Counted from the stretch's first letter, positions 34,185 through 42,889 are shown. The stretch is DNA of 64,000 bases from Acidobacteriaceae bacterium (GCA_903642235.1 CAHJWL010000012.1:36428-100427), one strand, 5' to 3'. Notes: generated by a model not told the origin, from the sequence alone. Translations and numbers: made by a program.

Positions 34185-34999
34185 GGGACGACGATCGTGT
34201 CACCCGGCTGCAGGGTGATGTCCTGTCGGTTATCGCCCTTCAGGGCCTGCTTATAGTTGAACGGAATCTTCTGTTGCTTGGCACCGAGCCCACGCAATAT
34301 ATAGATACGCTTCAAATTTGCGTACGGACTTGGCCCGCCCGCAGCGGAGATTGCCTGCAGCGGCGTCATGCCCGGACTCATCGAAATGGGTCCGACATGC
34401 CCGACCTCGCCAACCATGAAGATTCGCTGGCTGTTGACCGCCGTCACGGCTACCGTGACGCTTGGATCCTGAATGTACTTCTTCAATCGCTGACGGATGT
34501 CGCCGCTAAGCTCGGTTGGAGTCTTGCCGGCTGCCTTGAGATCGCCGATGAGAACCAGCGAGATCATGCCATCGGGGCGCACAGGCAACATTCCGGATAA
34601 AGAAGGCTCGCGCCAAACCGTAATCTGCAGATTGTCATCCGCTCCGATGATGTAGCGCGTGCTGTCGACCGCGCTGGCTGTTCCGCCAGAGGCACCTGGC
34701 AAGGGCGCGGACACGGTCGGGGCATCATCTCGCTGGCTTGTGGAAGGTTCCGCCGATACTGAACGATCGTGTGACTCGGCTCCGGGTTGCGAACCTGGAG
34801 CGACTGTCGGAGGCGTCTGCTGAGTGACAGGCGGCGTTGCAGTTTGTGCAAGGCCCATTGTGAGACTGCAGCCCAGCAGAGACATGGCGACGGAGAGGCG
34901 TATCACTTGTTTGCGTTTGGCGGATCCGGGCATGTCCGTCGGTTGAGTCGCGCCTGCAAAGGCGGCGTTCTTCCGCGGGGTAGGGTGGTGCGCTTTCAT
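34181..34999 (-). CDS. Polysaccharide export protein (Wza-like)
   Basis: A 272-residue export protein from ATG 34999 (GAGG upstream); an in-frame ATG at 34933 would put the signal peptide at the very start and is the alternative. The signal region VIRLSVAMSLLGCSLTMGLA contains a possible lipobox (LLGC). After a Pro/Thr/Ser-rich stretch the Poly_export domain begins at YIIGADDNLQITVWREPSLS, and an SLBB-like segment follows (RIFMVGEVGHVGPISM ... DITLQPGDTIVVP). It is shorter than Wza and has no C-terminal helix for the outer membrane. First gene of the six-gene export operon. Confidence 0.92.
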   Translation of the reverse strand: MKAHHPTPRKNAAFAGATQPTDMPGSAKRKQVIRLSVAMSLLGCSLTMGLAQTATPPVTQQTPPTVAPGSQPGAESHDRSVSAEPSTSQRDDAPTVSAPLPGASGGTASAVDSTRYIIGADDNLQITVWREPSLSGMLPVRPDGMISLVLIGDLKAAGKTPTELSGDIRQRLKKYIQDPSVTVAVTAVNSQRIFMVGEVGHVGPISMSPGMTPLQAISAAGGPSPYANLKRIYILRGLGAKQQKIPFNYKQALKGDNRQDITLQPGDTIVVP

Positions 35000-35163
35000 A
35001 CGAGGTCCTCGTCCACAACTGCTGCAAGGTGGATGCCAAACTCTGGTTGACAGGAGAGAGTGACACATCCCGCAGAAACTTACCGGGCAGCGACAAAGCC
35101 TCAGTGAAGCTCAGTATAGGGGCAGGCGACACTCGGGGCCATCCGGATTCGTTACAACTTTAG

Positions 35164-35205
35164 TTTGCAAAGTGCATGCATTCGAGGAAATTTGCTTCCA
35201 CTTTG
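35164..35205. promoter_or_regulatory. Candidate activator-binding dyads upstream of xrtA
   Basis: TTTGCAAA at 35164-35171 is a perfect 8-bp palindrome, and CAAAGTG (35168-35174) is inverted as CACTTTG (35199-35205). They lie 66-107 bases upstream of the sigma-54 element, the usual range for enhancer-binding sites. They share TGCAA/TTGCA half sites with the dyad at 1552-1567. Binding is inferred. Confidence 0.45.
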
Positions 35206-35270
35206 TCGGAGTATACTTCCCACTCAAGGGGCAAACCGGCGTCATTCAGCCGAAGACGGTCTATGCCGCC

Positions 35271-35286
35271 TGGCACTGTAATTGCT
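35271..35286 (+). promoter_or_regulatory. Sigma-54 (RpoN) promoter of the xrtA operon
   Basis: TGGCACTGTAATTGCT matches the -24/-12 consensus TGGCAC-N5-TTGC(A/T) at every defined position. Transcription would start near 35296-35297, about 32 bases before the xrtA ATG at 35329, which also argues against the alternative GTG at 35296. Confidence 0.85.
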
Positions 35287-35328
35287 TGACTTCCTGTGCT
35301 GGTTTCGAGCCTAAGAGGTTGTGGATTG

Positions 35329-36294
35329 ATGACGCCGGACGTGCAAATAGCACCACACCCTGGTGCAACACAGAGTGAGCGACCAGGGCTGGTCGATGCG
35401 ACTTCTTCCAAGAAGCTTGACGATGCATCTCCAGATGTTCGGCTCCAGGGTTTTCTGCAGGAGCGGCGCGTGCTTCTTGGGGTTTCGGGCATAGGTCTGC
35501 TGCTCCTCCTCATGTACTGGAAGATAGCCGCGAAGCTCGTGACCGACTGGTACCAGATCCCTGACTACTCGCATGGATTCCTGGTTCCATTCTTCGCTCT
35601 GTTCCTGCTCTGGGATAAGCGTCCCAAGCTGCGGACGATGGTGGTTGAACCGACCTGGGCCGGCCTTCCGCTTCTTCTTGTAGGAGTGGTTACGCTGTTC
35701 TTCGGTGTCTACGGTGCGGAGCTCTTCCTGTCCCGGATCTCGTTTGTGCTGATCGTCTCAGGCCTTGTCTGGACGTTCTGCGGGCGGCCGATTCTTCGCG
35801 AAGTGTTCTTTCCCCTAGGGGTGCTGGTGCTTGCGATCCCTTTTCCGGAGATCGTCTTCAATCAGATTACCTTTCCGCTCCAGCTTCTCGCATCGCGGGC
35901 TGCCAGCGCGCTTCTTCCGTTGCTGGGCGTTCCTGTCTTCCGCGAGGGCAATGTAATTCAGCTGCCAGTCATGAAGCTGGAGGTTGCGGAGGCATGCAGC
36001 GGCATTCGATCGCTGATGAGCCTGTTCACGTTAGCGGTTTTCTACGGCTACTTCCTCGAACGCACAACACTTCGCCGCTGGGTGATGGCGCTGGCAAGTA
36101 TTCCGATTGCAGTGTGTGCCAATTCGCTGCGCATTGTCGGTACCGGTCTGTGTGTTCAATATTGGGACCCGTCAAAGGCCGAGGGGTTCTTTCATGAGTT
36201 CTCAGGCTGGGTGATGTTTGTCATCTCGCTGACTTGTCTTTACTTTCTGCACCGCATTCTTCGCCTGATCTGGCCTGTGAGAGTCTCCGCATGA
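35329..36294 (+). CDS. xrtA: Exosortase A (XrtA)
   Basis: A 321-residue polytopic inner-membrane protease-transpeptidase. The catalytic triad of exosortases can be read: Cys223 in EACSGIRS, Arg268 in NSLRIVG and His289 in FFHEFSGW. About eight membrane helices surround these blocks. It is expected to cut the PEP-CTERM sorting signal of exported proteins at the membrane; a gene for such a substrate lies about 4 kb downstream. I chose ATG 35329 (AAGAGG 10 bases upstream) because the sigma-54 promoter would place the transcript start at the other candidate codon. It overlaps epsI by ATGA. The gene is preceded by the best regulatory element in the window. Confidence 0.96.
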   Translation: MTPDVQIAPHPGATQSERPGLVDATSSKKLDDASPDVRLQGFLQERRVLLGVSGIGLLLLLMYWKIAAKLVTDWYQIPDYSHGFLVPFFALFLLWDKRPKLRTMVVEPTWAGLPLLLVGVVTLFFGVYGAELFLSRISFVLIVSGLVWTFCGRPILREVFFPLGVLVLAIPFPEIVFNQITFPLQLLASRAASALLPLLGVPVFREGNVIQLPVMKLEVAEACSGIRSLMSLFTLAVFYGYFLERTTLRRWVMALASIPIAVCANSLRIVGTGLCVQYWDPSKAEGFFHEFSGWVMFVISLTCLYFLHRILRLIWPVRVSA

Positions 36295-36944
36295 ACGGTA
36301 TTCGTTTCTGGGCAGTCCTTGGGATTCTGGCGATGGCGACTGGCGTACTGTATGCGCGTCCGGATGTCGACAAGGTCCCTGCGAGCGAGCCGGTCAGCAG
36401 TATGCCCGAGCAGATTGGCCCGTGGCGAGGCAAGGACCTGCCGATTGATCAGGCAGTTCTGGATATTCTGGGCAAGGGAGACTTTCTCAACAGGGTGTAT
36501 GCCGCCGGGACCGGGGATGAGCGGTCGGCTCCTGTTGTCGGTCTGTTTATCGGCTACTTTCCTACCCAGCGGACAGGACAGACGATTCACTCGCCACAGC
36601 ATTGCCTTCCGGGAGCTGGCTGGACCTTTGAGTCGTCCCGCTATACCGATCTCAAAGCGGAGAACGGGCAGCAGTTTCGTGTGGGGGAGTATGTGATCAC
36701 GAACGGAGAACAGAAGCAATTTGTTCTGTACTGGTACCAGGCGCACGGCCGCAGCGTGGCGAATGAATATGCCTCGAAGTTCTATCTGATCGCGGATGCG
36801 ATGCGTAGGAACAGAACGGATGGCGCGCTGGTTCGAGTAATAACACCTATCTCTCCGGGGGAGACAGTGGACGAGGCCCGCAGACGGGCAACGAGTTTTA
36901 CCAGCCAAATGGCGCCACAGCTTCACCGCTTTATACCCGGCTGA
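36291..36944 (+). CDS. epsI: EpsI family protein (exosortase-associated)
   Basis: A 217-residue protein with one N-terminal membrane anchor (FWAVLGILAMATGVLYA) and an extracytoplasmic domain. IGPWRGKDLPID, VGLFIGYFPTQRTGQTIHSP and QHCLPGAGWTF are the EpsI signature blocks. In many bacteria this domain is fused to the C-terminus of exosortase; here it is a separate gene coupled by ATGA overlap. It likely works with XrtA in EPS-linked sorting; its exact activity is not known. The start ATG 36291 was preferred to an upstream one inside xrtA. Confidence 0.93.
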   Translation: MNGIRFWAVLGILAMATGVLYARPDVDKVPASEPVSSMPEQIGPWRGKDLPIDQAVLDILGKGDFLNRVYAAGTGDERSAPVVGLFIGYFPTQRTGQTIHSPQHCLPGAGWTFESSRYTDLKAENGQQFRVGEYVITNGEQKQFVLYWYQAHGRSVANEYASKFYLIADAMRRNRTDGALVRVITPISPGETVDEARRRATSFTSQMAPQLHRFIPG

Positions 36945-37031
36945 GATGTGCATTCTGTCAGTTCTTTGCCGGCGGCGTACCGGCTGCCGGGCAAGTAAGA
37001 CCATTCTTGAGAAGCCTATGAGGAAAGCACG

Positions 37032-39323
37032 ATGAACGAGCGAACGATTGGACTCAGGCACAAGACGGCCTTGGGAGTGTTAACACTGACGGTCCTGGCG
37101 ACGGTGGGGTGTCATCGAGATCCAAACAAACAGAAGCAGAAGTACCTGGAGAGCGGAAAGAGGTACGCGGCGGATGGCAAGTACAAAGAGGCCGCTATCC
37201 AGTTCTCGAATGCACTCAAGGTCGATCGTAACTTCGCGGACGCGCACTACCAGCTGGGCGATACCTACCTGAAGATGGGATCGGTGATGCCCGGATACTC
37301 TGAATTGATGCGGGCCGTAGCTTTGCAGCCGAATAACGAGAAGGCCCATATCGATCTCGGAAACCTGCTGCTCGCCGGCAAGCAGTCCGACAGAGCCGCA
37401 GAACAGGCAAACGCTGTACTGGCGGTCAATCCGCGTAGTGCAGATGCGCATGCCTTGCTTTCGAGTGTCGCGGCAGCAAAGAGCGATCGGGCGGAGGCTA
37501 TCGCGCAGATGCAGCAGGCGCTTGCGATCGAGCCTGATCGGGCACAGTTTCACGCAGCGCTCGGGCTGATGCAGAGTAGCGATCCTGCGCTTGCGGCGTC
37601 CTCTGAAGAACAGCTGCGCAAGGCTGTGTCGCTCGACGATAAGAACGCCCTGGCGCATCTCGCGCTGGCGGCCGAGCTGGAGAAGAAGGGTGATAAACAG
37701 GCGGAGCTGGCTCAGTACAAAGCCGCTGTCGCGGGGGAACCGAAGAGTCTGATGGCGCGTGCTGCGCTTGCCCAGTTTTATCTTCACCAGAACGACATGC
37801 CGAATGTCGAAGCGACGCTTCGCCAAGCTACCGAGGATCTTTCGGATACGGCCTCTGGCGCTGAGATGTTGCAGAACTTTTATCTCCGCACCAATCAGAT
37901 GGACAAGGGTGCGCAAGCCTATGGAGACCTGGTCGCCAAACACCCGAAGAGCGTCGAACTGCGGCTCGTCTACGCAAGATTTCTTCTGGCGACAAAGAAC
38001 ACGGACAAGGCGAAGACACTCGTCGCCGATCTGGTCAAGAGTGACGGATCGAATCCGGATGTCGGTACGCTGAACGGCATCATGCTGCTTAATGATGGCA
38101 AGGCCAATGAGGCCACTGAGGCTCTGCAGAAATCGTCGAAGAACAATCCGGAGAACGTCAATCTGAAGCTGTGGTTAGGGCGTGCGGCTCTTCGCAAAGG
38201 CGACTATGCCTTGTCGCAGCAGAGCTTTACAGATGCCTCCAAGCTCAGCCCGTCCAGCGTTGAAGCACGTGACGGTTTGGCACAGGTCGCGCTCACAAAG
38301 AAAGATCCCAGCCTGCTCCGCGATGTAGGCGACAGTGCAATCAAATCGAACCCGACGAGCGCGGTCGGCTATCTGTGGCGGGGTATGGCAGAGGCCAGCG
38401 GTCAACCAGACCAGGCGGAGACCGATCTGCGGCAGGCCATGAAGCTCGACCCGAAAAACTGGGCTGCCTCCCTGGAGCTGGGCGGTTTGAAGCTGTCGCA
38501 GAACAAGATCGGCGAGGCGCGACCCCTGCTCGAACAGGCTCTGGCCGAAAACCCGAACTCCGATCGAGCGGTTGGTTTGCTCGTCTCCGCCGACCTGTTA
38601 GAGAAGCAGCCGCAAAAGGCTTTGAACCGGCTCCAGGCCCAAGTAGCGCGCTCCCCGGAGAACGCGCAGATGTACGTCGAGCTCTCTGAGATCCAGATGC
38701 AGACGGGAGATCGCGATGGAGCGCTTGCGTCGGCGCAGAAGGCAGTCCAGCTGACGCCCGGCAACGGCGGTGCGGTGATGGCCTACTCCCGAGCAGCCAT
38801 TGCGCATGGCGATACACAGAAGGCGATTGATCTATGGCAGAGCTACATCAAGCTACGACCGACGGACGCTCAGGGATTCGCTGTTCTTGGCTCGCTGCAG
38901 CAGAGCAAGGGGGACAATGATGCGGCGATGGCGTCTTATAAAAAGGCTTTGACGATCCAGCCGGAACAGCCGATCGCCGCAAACAATCTGGCTTACCTGA
39001 TGGTGGAAAGCGGCCAGAACACCGACGTGGCTCTGAACTATGCGCAGATGGCGAGACGAGAGCTCCCGAATGCGCCGAGTACCGCAGACACCCTGGCCTG
39101 GGTGTATTACGCCAAGGGCACGTACTCCTCGGCACGTGATCTGCTGGAGGAAGCGGCGAAGTCCGCACCGCAGGACGCATCCATTCAGTACCACCTTGGG
39201 ATGACGTACCAGAAGCTCTCAGACCAATCGAACGCCGCAGTTCATCTTCGCAAGGCGATCTCTTTGTCGCCGGACTCGTCGACCGCAAAAGATGCGCAAA
39301 AGGCTCTTGGTCAGAGCAGCTAA
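37032..39323 (+). CDS. prsT: PrsT-type TPR lipoprotein of the exosortase system
   Basis: A 763-residue protein. The signal peptide ends in a lipobox (VLATVGC, Cys at about residue 28), so it should be a lipoprotein. The rest is a long tetratricopeptide array, with typical units such as AAIQFSNALKVDRNFADAHY, running to the C-terminus. Size and place after xrtA-epsI match the PrsT family of PEP-CTERM systems, thought to aid export or secretion of the polymer. The gap after epsI is 87 bases with no promoter seen, so it probably belongs to the same sigma-54 transcript. A hairpin follows it. Confidence 0.92.
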   Translation: MNERTIGLRHKTALGVLTLTVLATVGCHRDPNKQKQKYLESGKRYAADGKYKEAAIQFSNALKVDRNFADAHYQLGDTYLKMGSVMPGYSELMRAVALQPNNEKAHIDLGNLLLAGKQSDRAAEQANAVLAVNPRSADAHALLSSVAAAKSDRAEAIAQMQQALAIEPDRAQFHAALGLMQSSDPALAASSEEQLRKAVSLDDKNALAHLALAAELEKKGDKQAELAQYKAAVAGEPKSLMARAALAQFYLHQNDMPNVEATLRQATEDLSDTASGAEMLQNFYLRTNQMDKGAQAYGDLVAKHPKSVELRLVYARFLLATKNTDKAKTLVADLVKSDGSNPDVGTLNGIMLLNDGKANEATEALQKSSKNNPENVNLKLWLGRAALRKGDYALSQQSFTDASKLSPSSVEARDGLAQVALTKKDPSLLRDVGDSAIKSNPTSAVGYLWRGMAEASGQPDQAETDLRQAMKLDPKNWAASLELGGLKLSQNKIGEARPLLEQALAENPNSDRAVGLLVSADLLEKQPQKALNRLQAQVARSPENAQMYVELSEIQMQTGDRDGALASAQKAVQLTPGNGGAVMAYSRAAIAHGDTQKAIDLWQSYIKLRPTDAQGFAVLGSLQQSKGDNDAAMASYKKALTIQPEQPIAANNLAYLMVESGQNTDVALNYAQMARRELPNAPSTADTLAWVYYAKGTYSSARDLLEEAAKSAPQDASIQYHLGMTYQKLSDQSNAAVHLRKAISLSPDSSTAKDAQKALGQSS

Positions 39324-39715
39324 TATTATCAATCAGCCGAGTCGCAGGTGTTCTTGCCTGTGTCTCGGCTGTTCTGGTTAGAGATCCGCGATGGAGTAGC
39401 CGCTGTTCGATGAGGCGGTCTCCAGCACCTCTGGCCACGGAGGGAGCACGGGCGTTCAGGCAGCTGGTCTGGTGTATTCAGGCTGCACGCCGTCCTGGGG
39501 GGAGCTCGCCACAGTTGTTGGGAAGGTCTGTGTCTATGTCTTCGAGCTCACTGGTTCTAAGATTCATGGGTCCTGAGAGGCGAGAGAAGGCAAGGAAAGC
39601 AAAATTAAGGAATGGGAAAGCGTGGGCCTAAGTGGCACGCCAGAACGATCCGGATGGAAGAGAAAGCCCGGCAGAGATCTGCCGGGCTGGAAGAGTGAGA
39701 CCGTGGAGAGGGTGT
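39324..39715. other. Intergenic region between convergent prsT and PEP-CTERM gene
   Basis: Apart from the hairpin at 39334-39371 nothing was recognised in these 392 bases; short readable frames lack codon bias or ribosome sites. Confidence 0.45.
39334..39371 (+). terminator. Hairpin after prsT
   Basis: CAGCCGAG (39334-39341) pairs with CTCGGCTG (39364-39371), with an inner CAGG/CCTG pairing. Only TTCT follows, so the U-tract is weak. Confidence 0.6.
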
Positions 39716-40453
39716 TTACGACCGAATGCGGCGGAGCAGTGTGCCGGCTGACCCGAGCAGACCGGTTCCAAGCAGCATCAGTGTGCCTGGTTCAGGAGTC
39801 GCCGTTACAGTTCCGACGAAGTCGAGACCGGTGGCATAATGACCTGCCTGATAGACCGCGAAGTAGAGGTCATTCGGACCACCATCCGTGCGGAAGTAGG
39901 AACTCAGGAATTGTGCGGAGCTTGCCGTGATGCAGTTCGGTGCCGTCGCAGAGCAGTTCGGATACCCACCGCTCGCGTTGTTGCTGTTGAAGATGATTTG
40001 GATGCCATTCAGGAAGACGTCGACCGTGTCGTCAGCCAGGACAGAGATGCTGCCGCCGAAAACAGTTCCGGCCGGCGTGTAGAAGTAGCTGTGATAGCCG
40101 TAGGTGCCATTTGGCTCGGCGACTCCGCCGTTGGGACCATCACCCGGGTTGATGGAGACGTACGAGGAGGCCAGTCCGTTCACTGAAAGAGGGCCAGTCC
40201 AAGTCGGGCTGGTATTTGTCAGATCATAGGTGCCTTGCTTACCGGAACCATACGAAGAGCCTGTGGCAAAGTTGCCGGCCGGAGCCTGGGGCTGGAAGGG
40301 CGCGAAGTAAACCGGCTGGTTGTAGAACCCGGGGTTGGTTGCGCCCTCATTGGGTGTGCCGTAGCTCCCAATCGAGAACGTGGAAGCCGAGGCGAGGGAA
40401 GCAGAGGCAATCAAAGTGACGCCAAGTGACAAGGATTTTACGAACTGATTCAT
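39716..40453 (-). CDS. PEP-CTERM sorting-domain exported protein
   Basis: A 245-residue exported protein. Signal peptide NQFVKSLSLGVTLIASASLA is cut near SAS; the C-terminus is a complete PEP-CTERM signal: TPEPGTLMLLGTGLLG (motif at about 219-223), hydrophobic helix, then basic tail RRIRS. The body is rich in Gly, Ser, Asn and Tyr without a known domain. ATG 40453 with AGGAG a few bases upstream is clearly the start. It is the only PEP-CTERM substrate in the window and lies next to the xrtA-epsI-prsT unit, so XrtA is the likely processing enzyme. A sigma-54-like element precedes it. Confidence 0.93.
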   Translation of the reverse strand: MNQFVKSLSLGVTLIASASLASASTFSIGSYGTPNEGATNPGFYNQPVYFAPFQPQAPAGNFATGSSYGSGKQGTYDLTNTSPTWTGPLSVNGLASSYVSINPGDGPNGGVAEPNGTYGYHSYFYTPAGTVFGGSISVLADDTVDVFLNGIQIIFNSNNASGGYPNCSATAPNCITASSAQFLSSYFRTDGGPNDLYFAVYQAGHYATGLDFVGTVTATPEPGTLMLLGTGLLGSAGTLLRRIRS

Positions 40454-40572
40454 ATTTCTCCTGAGTGCCGCGTAAACGGGTGGTGTCGTGGTATAGACAG
40501 AACCGTAGCGAGGTGGACTGAATGCCATGCAACCTGGAGCTTGACTCAATCCCCTGACTTGATTCGGTATAT

Positions 40573-40588
40573 TGCAGGTCCACGACCA
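40573..40588 (-). promoter_or_regulatory. Possible sigma-54 promoter of the PEP-CTERM gene
   Basis: On the minus strand TGGTCGTGGACCTGCA has TGG and TGCA at exact sigma-54 spacing, about 120 bases before the ATG; the CAC of the -24 box is missing. The upstream dyad GTGCAAGGACTTGC (40639-40652) resembles the operator candidate at 1552-1567. Confidence 0.35.
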
Positions 40589-40738
40589 AAGGATTTCCCA
40601 AAAGAATGAACAGCTTAGATGAATGCCGCCGAAAGCATGTGCAAGGACTTGCGATTCAGAATGAATCAACTCCTCTTTTCTCTGGAAAGAGGAGAAGCGG
40701 AGAGGGTTTTCACATATTAGTAGCTTCTAAGACCGCAG

Positions 40739-40811
40739 ATTTGCAGTATTCGCACCCGGGGAAAGACCCGGCGGGAAGTTTGAGTCCGATTTCGGCATCG
40801 ATCATGCAAAT
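40739..40811 (+). ncRNA. Possible structured 5' leader of the GT2 gene
   Basis: ATTTGCA (40739-40745) pairs with TGCAAAT (40805-40811), enclosing a hairpin CCGGG-GAAAGA-CCCGG (40756-40771) and a small CCG/CGG stem (40786-40795). It lies about 60 bases before the ATG at 40873. I do not recognise a known riboswitch; the structure could be chance. Confidence 0.3.
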
Positions 40812-40872
40812 ATGAGCATTGTAAGTGCATGAGAATGCAGTTCTTTTCGCTGTGAGATCAGGAGAGGTAAGA

Positions 40873-41691
40873 ATGATTTCGGTTTTGATCCTGACGAAGA
40901 ATGAAGCGCACGATCTGCCGGGCTGCCTGGGCTCGGTGACATGGTCAGACGACGTGCATGTGTTCGACTCGTACAGCACTGATGAAACACAGGCGATTGC
41001 GCGAGCGGCCGGCGCTACGGTGCGGGAACGGGTCTTTGATACCTATGCAGCGCATCGGAACGCGGCATTGCGAGAGATCCGGTTTCGGCATCCGTGGGTG
41101 CTGCTGCTTGATGCCGACGAACGGATTCCGGAGGCACTTGCACGAGAGATGCAGCGGGTCGTCAGCACGGCGGATACAGCCGTCTCCGGCTTCCGTCTTC
41201 GACGACGGGATTACCTCTTCGGAACATGGCTACGGCACGCACAGATCTCACCGTTTTACATACGGCTGGTTCGGCCGCAGCGTTCGCAGTACACGCGAGC
41301 GATCAACGAGGTGATCGAGGTCGAGGGCGGGATCCAGGCACTGACGGAGCCGATGGACCACTTTCCGTTCTCGAAGGGGATTGGACACTGGGTGCGCAAG
41401 CACGATGTGTACTCGACGATGGAAGCGGAGTTGATCGTTCGGCAGGAAGGGCTGCAGGATCCGTCGTGGAGGACGGCTCTGCTCGGGAGGGACTTTCACG
41501 AGCGGCGACTGCATCAGAAGGCGCTGTTTTACAAGCTGCCGGGGCGGCCCCTGATCAAGTGGCTTTACATGATGTTTGCGCGAGGGGCGGTGCTGGATGG
41601 CGCGGCGGGCATGACGTATGCAACGCTGCAATCGATCTACGAATATTTAATTGTGCTGAAGACGAAGGAACTGCGGCGGGGCGGGTCGTAA
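40873..41691 (+). CDS. Glycosyltransferase family 2 (WaaE/KdtX-like)
   Basis: A 272-residue GT2. ISVLILTKNEAHDLPGCLGS, the FDSYSTDET motif and WVLLLDADERIPEALA match LPS-core beta-1,4-glucosyltransferase (WaaE/KdtX) proteins. GGAGAGGTAAG precedes the ATG, which settles the start (an earlier in-frame start at 40825 has no ribosome site). It lies just outside the exosortase genes and may add to LPS core or EPS. A possible structured leader precedes it. Confidence 0.9.
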   Translation: MISVLILTKNEAHDLPGCLGSVTWSDDVHVFDSYSTDETQAIARAAGATVRERVFDTYAAHRNAALREIRFRHPWVLLLDADERIPEALAREMQRVVSTADTAVSGFRLRRRDYLFGTWLRHAQISPFYIRLVRPQRSQYTRAINEVIEVEGGIQALTEPMDHFPFSKGIGHWVRKHDVYSTMEAELIVRQEGLQDPSWRTALLGRDFHERRLHQKALFYKLPGRPLIKWLYMMFARGAVLDGAAGMTYATLQSIYEYLIVLKTKELRRGGS

Positions 41692-41720
41692 ACAGTTTTT
41701 TCGTTCAGTGCGGGTGGCGA

Positions 41721-41954
41721 TTAACTGTCCTTCCGGTAGAGAAGATTGCGCATGGACTGGCGGCGGGCTTCGTTGGCTTCAGCAAGCGTGCGGCGTTCGT
41801 CGGCATCCATGGAGGTCCTGGTACCAGAGCCAGCCTGGGATTCGCTTGCGTCGGGCTCGCTGCACTCAGGGCAGCGGTTCGCAAAGGCGGGCTTACCGGG
41901 CTTGAGTTCAAACTCTTCGGAGCAGACGACGCAGGTTTTAAGAGGGAAAGGCAT
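41721..41954 (-). CDS. Small zinc-ribbon protein
   Basis: 77 residues with two CxxC pairs (Cys8/11 and Cys28/31), spaced as in a zinc ribbon, then a charged helical tail ending RRQSMRNLLYRKDS. No family name recognised. The ribosome site is weak, but the paired Cys spacing and clean reading support a real gene. It lies between a GT2 gene and tRNA-Arg; perhaps a small nucleic-acid- or protein-binding factor. Confidence 0.65.
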   Translation of the reverse strand: MPFPLKTCVVCSEEFELKPGKPAFANRCPECSEPDASESQAGSGTRTSMDADERRTLAEANEARRQSMRNLLYRKDS

Positions 41955-42007
41955 TCGGCTTTCTGCATTGCGCTGGTGCGCGGGATTCGATTAAAGAATT
42001 AAGGGGA

Positions 42008-42084
42008 TGGTGCGCCCGAGACGATTCGAACGTCTGACCTACAGCTTCGGAGGCTGTTGCTCTATCCAGCTGAGCTACGGGCGC
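42008..42084 (-). tRNA. tRNA-Arg (anticodon CCG)
   Basis: On the minus strand the gene begins GCGCCCGTAGCTCAGCTGGA and ends with TTCGAATC in the T-arm, a 7-bp acceptor stem, discriminator A and an encoded CCA. The anticodon loop CTCCGAA gives CCG, reading CGG. Confidence 0.95.
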
Positions 42085-42236
42085 GCTCTGGGTTAAGCCT
42101 AGCATGATTGAGCGCGGGTTTTGTGCATCGGCTGTTTGACAGGGTCGGGGGCACGGAGGAGCATGAAGGTGCCGACAGGCCCGCGAGTGAAGACAGGGTT
42201 GCGTGGCTGCGGGAGATGGCTCAGCGAGGTATGAGG

Positions 42237-42806
42237 ATGCATTTGAAGGGTGTAGCAGCGGCGCTTGTTCTAAGTTGTTGTGCGATGGGAACGGCCGGGA
42301 CGGCGCAGAGCATGGGCGGGATGAAGATGGACTCGCCGGCGGGCGGGAAGAAGCTGCCGAGTCCAGCGGCGAAGGCGACAGTCACGCTGGATGGCAAGCC
42401 GCTGACCATCAACTACAACACGCCGAATATGCGTGGGCGAAAGATTATGGGAGAGCTGGTGCCCTACGGCAAGGTGTGGCGGACGGGGGCGAATCCGGCG
42501 ACGACATTTATTACCGCGACGAACCTAAAGATCGGCAATCTCTCTGTGCCTGCGGGTACGTACACGATCTACTCGCTGCCGAGTGAAAAAGACGCGTGGA
42601 TGCTGATTGTGAATAAGCAGACCGGGCAGTGGGGGACGGTGTACGACGAGAGCAAGGATCTGGGGCGGACGGCGATGACGCAGAACGCGCTGGCAATGCC
42701 GCAAGAGGTGATGTCTATCTCGTTTGAGAACACGCATGGCAAGACCACAGAGCTGCATGTGAAGTGGGAGAGGGTGGATGAGTACGTTACGGTGACGGCT
42801 CAGTAG
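42237..42806 (+). CDS. Exported DUF2911-family protein
   Basis: A 189-residue protein with signal peptide (GVAAALVLSCCAMGTAGTAQ) and a DUF2911 domain: YNTPNMRGRKIMGELVPYG, KVWRTGANPATTF and PAGTYTIYSLPSEKDAWML are family blocks. I take ATG 42237, 8 bases after GAGG; ATG 42231 is also possible. The family is common in Acidobacteria and Bacteroidetes and has no established function. Convergent with the TonB-receptor gene. Confidence 0.85.
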   Translation: MHLKGVAAALVLSCCAMGTAGTAQSMGGMKMDSPAGGKKLPSPAAKATVTLDGKPLTINYNTPNMRGRKIMGELVPYGKVWRTGANPATTFITATNLKIGNLSVPAGTYTIYSLPSEKDAWMLIVNKQTGQWGTVYDESKDLGRTAMTQNALAMPQEVMSISFENTHGKTTELHVKWERVDEYVTVTAQ

Positions 42807-42889
42807 AGAGCGCCCCGGTGTGTTCAGGAGATCAGAATTGACAGCAACACTCCCCCAAGATTTGATCGGGCGAGTGTTGCTGATGAACA

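Larger units (their letters stand above)
35000..35328. other. Divergent regulatory region between export operon and xrtA
   Basis: This 329-base gap separates the wza-like and xrtA start codons. It contains the dyads at 35164-35205 and the sigma-54 element at 35271-35286. On the minus strand at 35181-35166, TGCATGCACTTTGCAA resembles a sigma-54 box for the export operon but has TG where the invariant GG should be. Confidence 0.6.
40454..40872. other. Divergent region between PEP-CTERM gene and GT2 gene
   Basis: 419 bases without a gene. It holds a sigma-54-like element (40573-40588, minus), the dyad GCAAG-GA-CTTGC within 40639-40652, a 9-bp hairpin (40670-40678 with 40686-40694) and the folded element at 40739-40811. 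Confidence 0.5.

Noticed and set aside
35166..35181. Minus-strand sigma-54 box for the export operon
   Set aside because: TGCATGCACTTTGCAA lacks the invariant GG; kept only as dyad sequence.
40739..40811. Cyclic-di-GMP (GEMM) riboswitch
   Set aside because: The conserved GEMM core motifs are absent.
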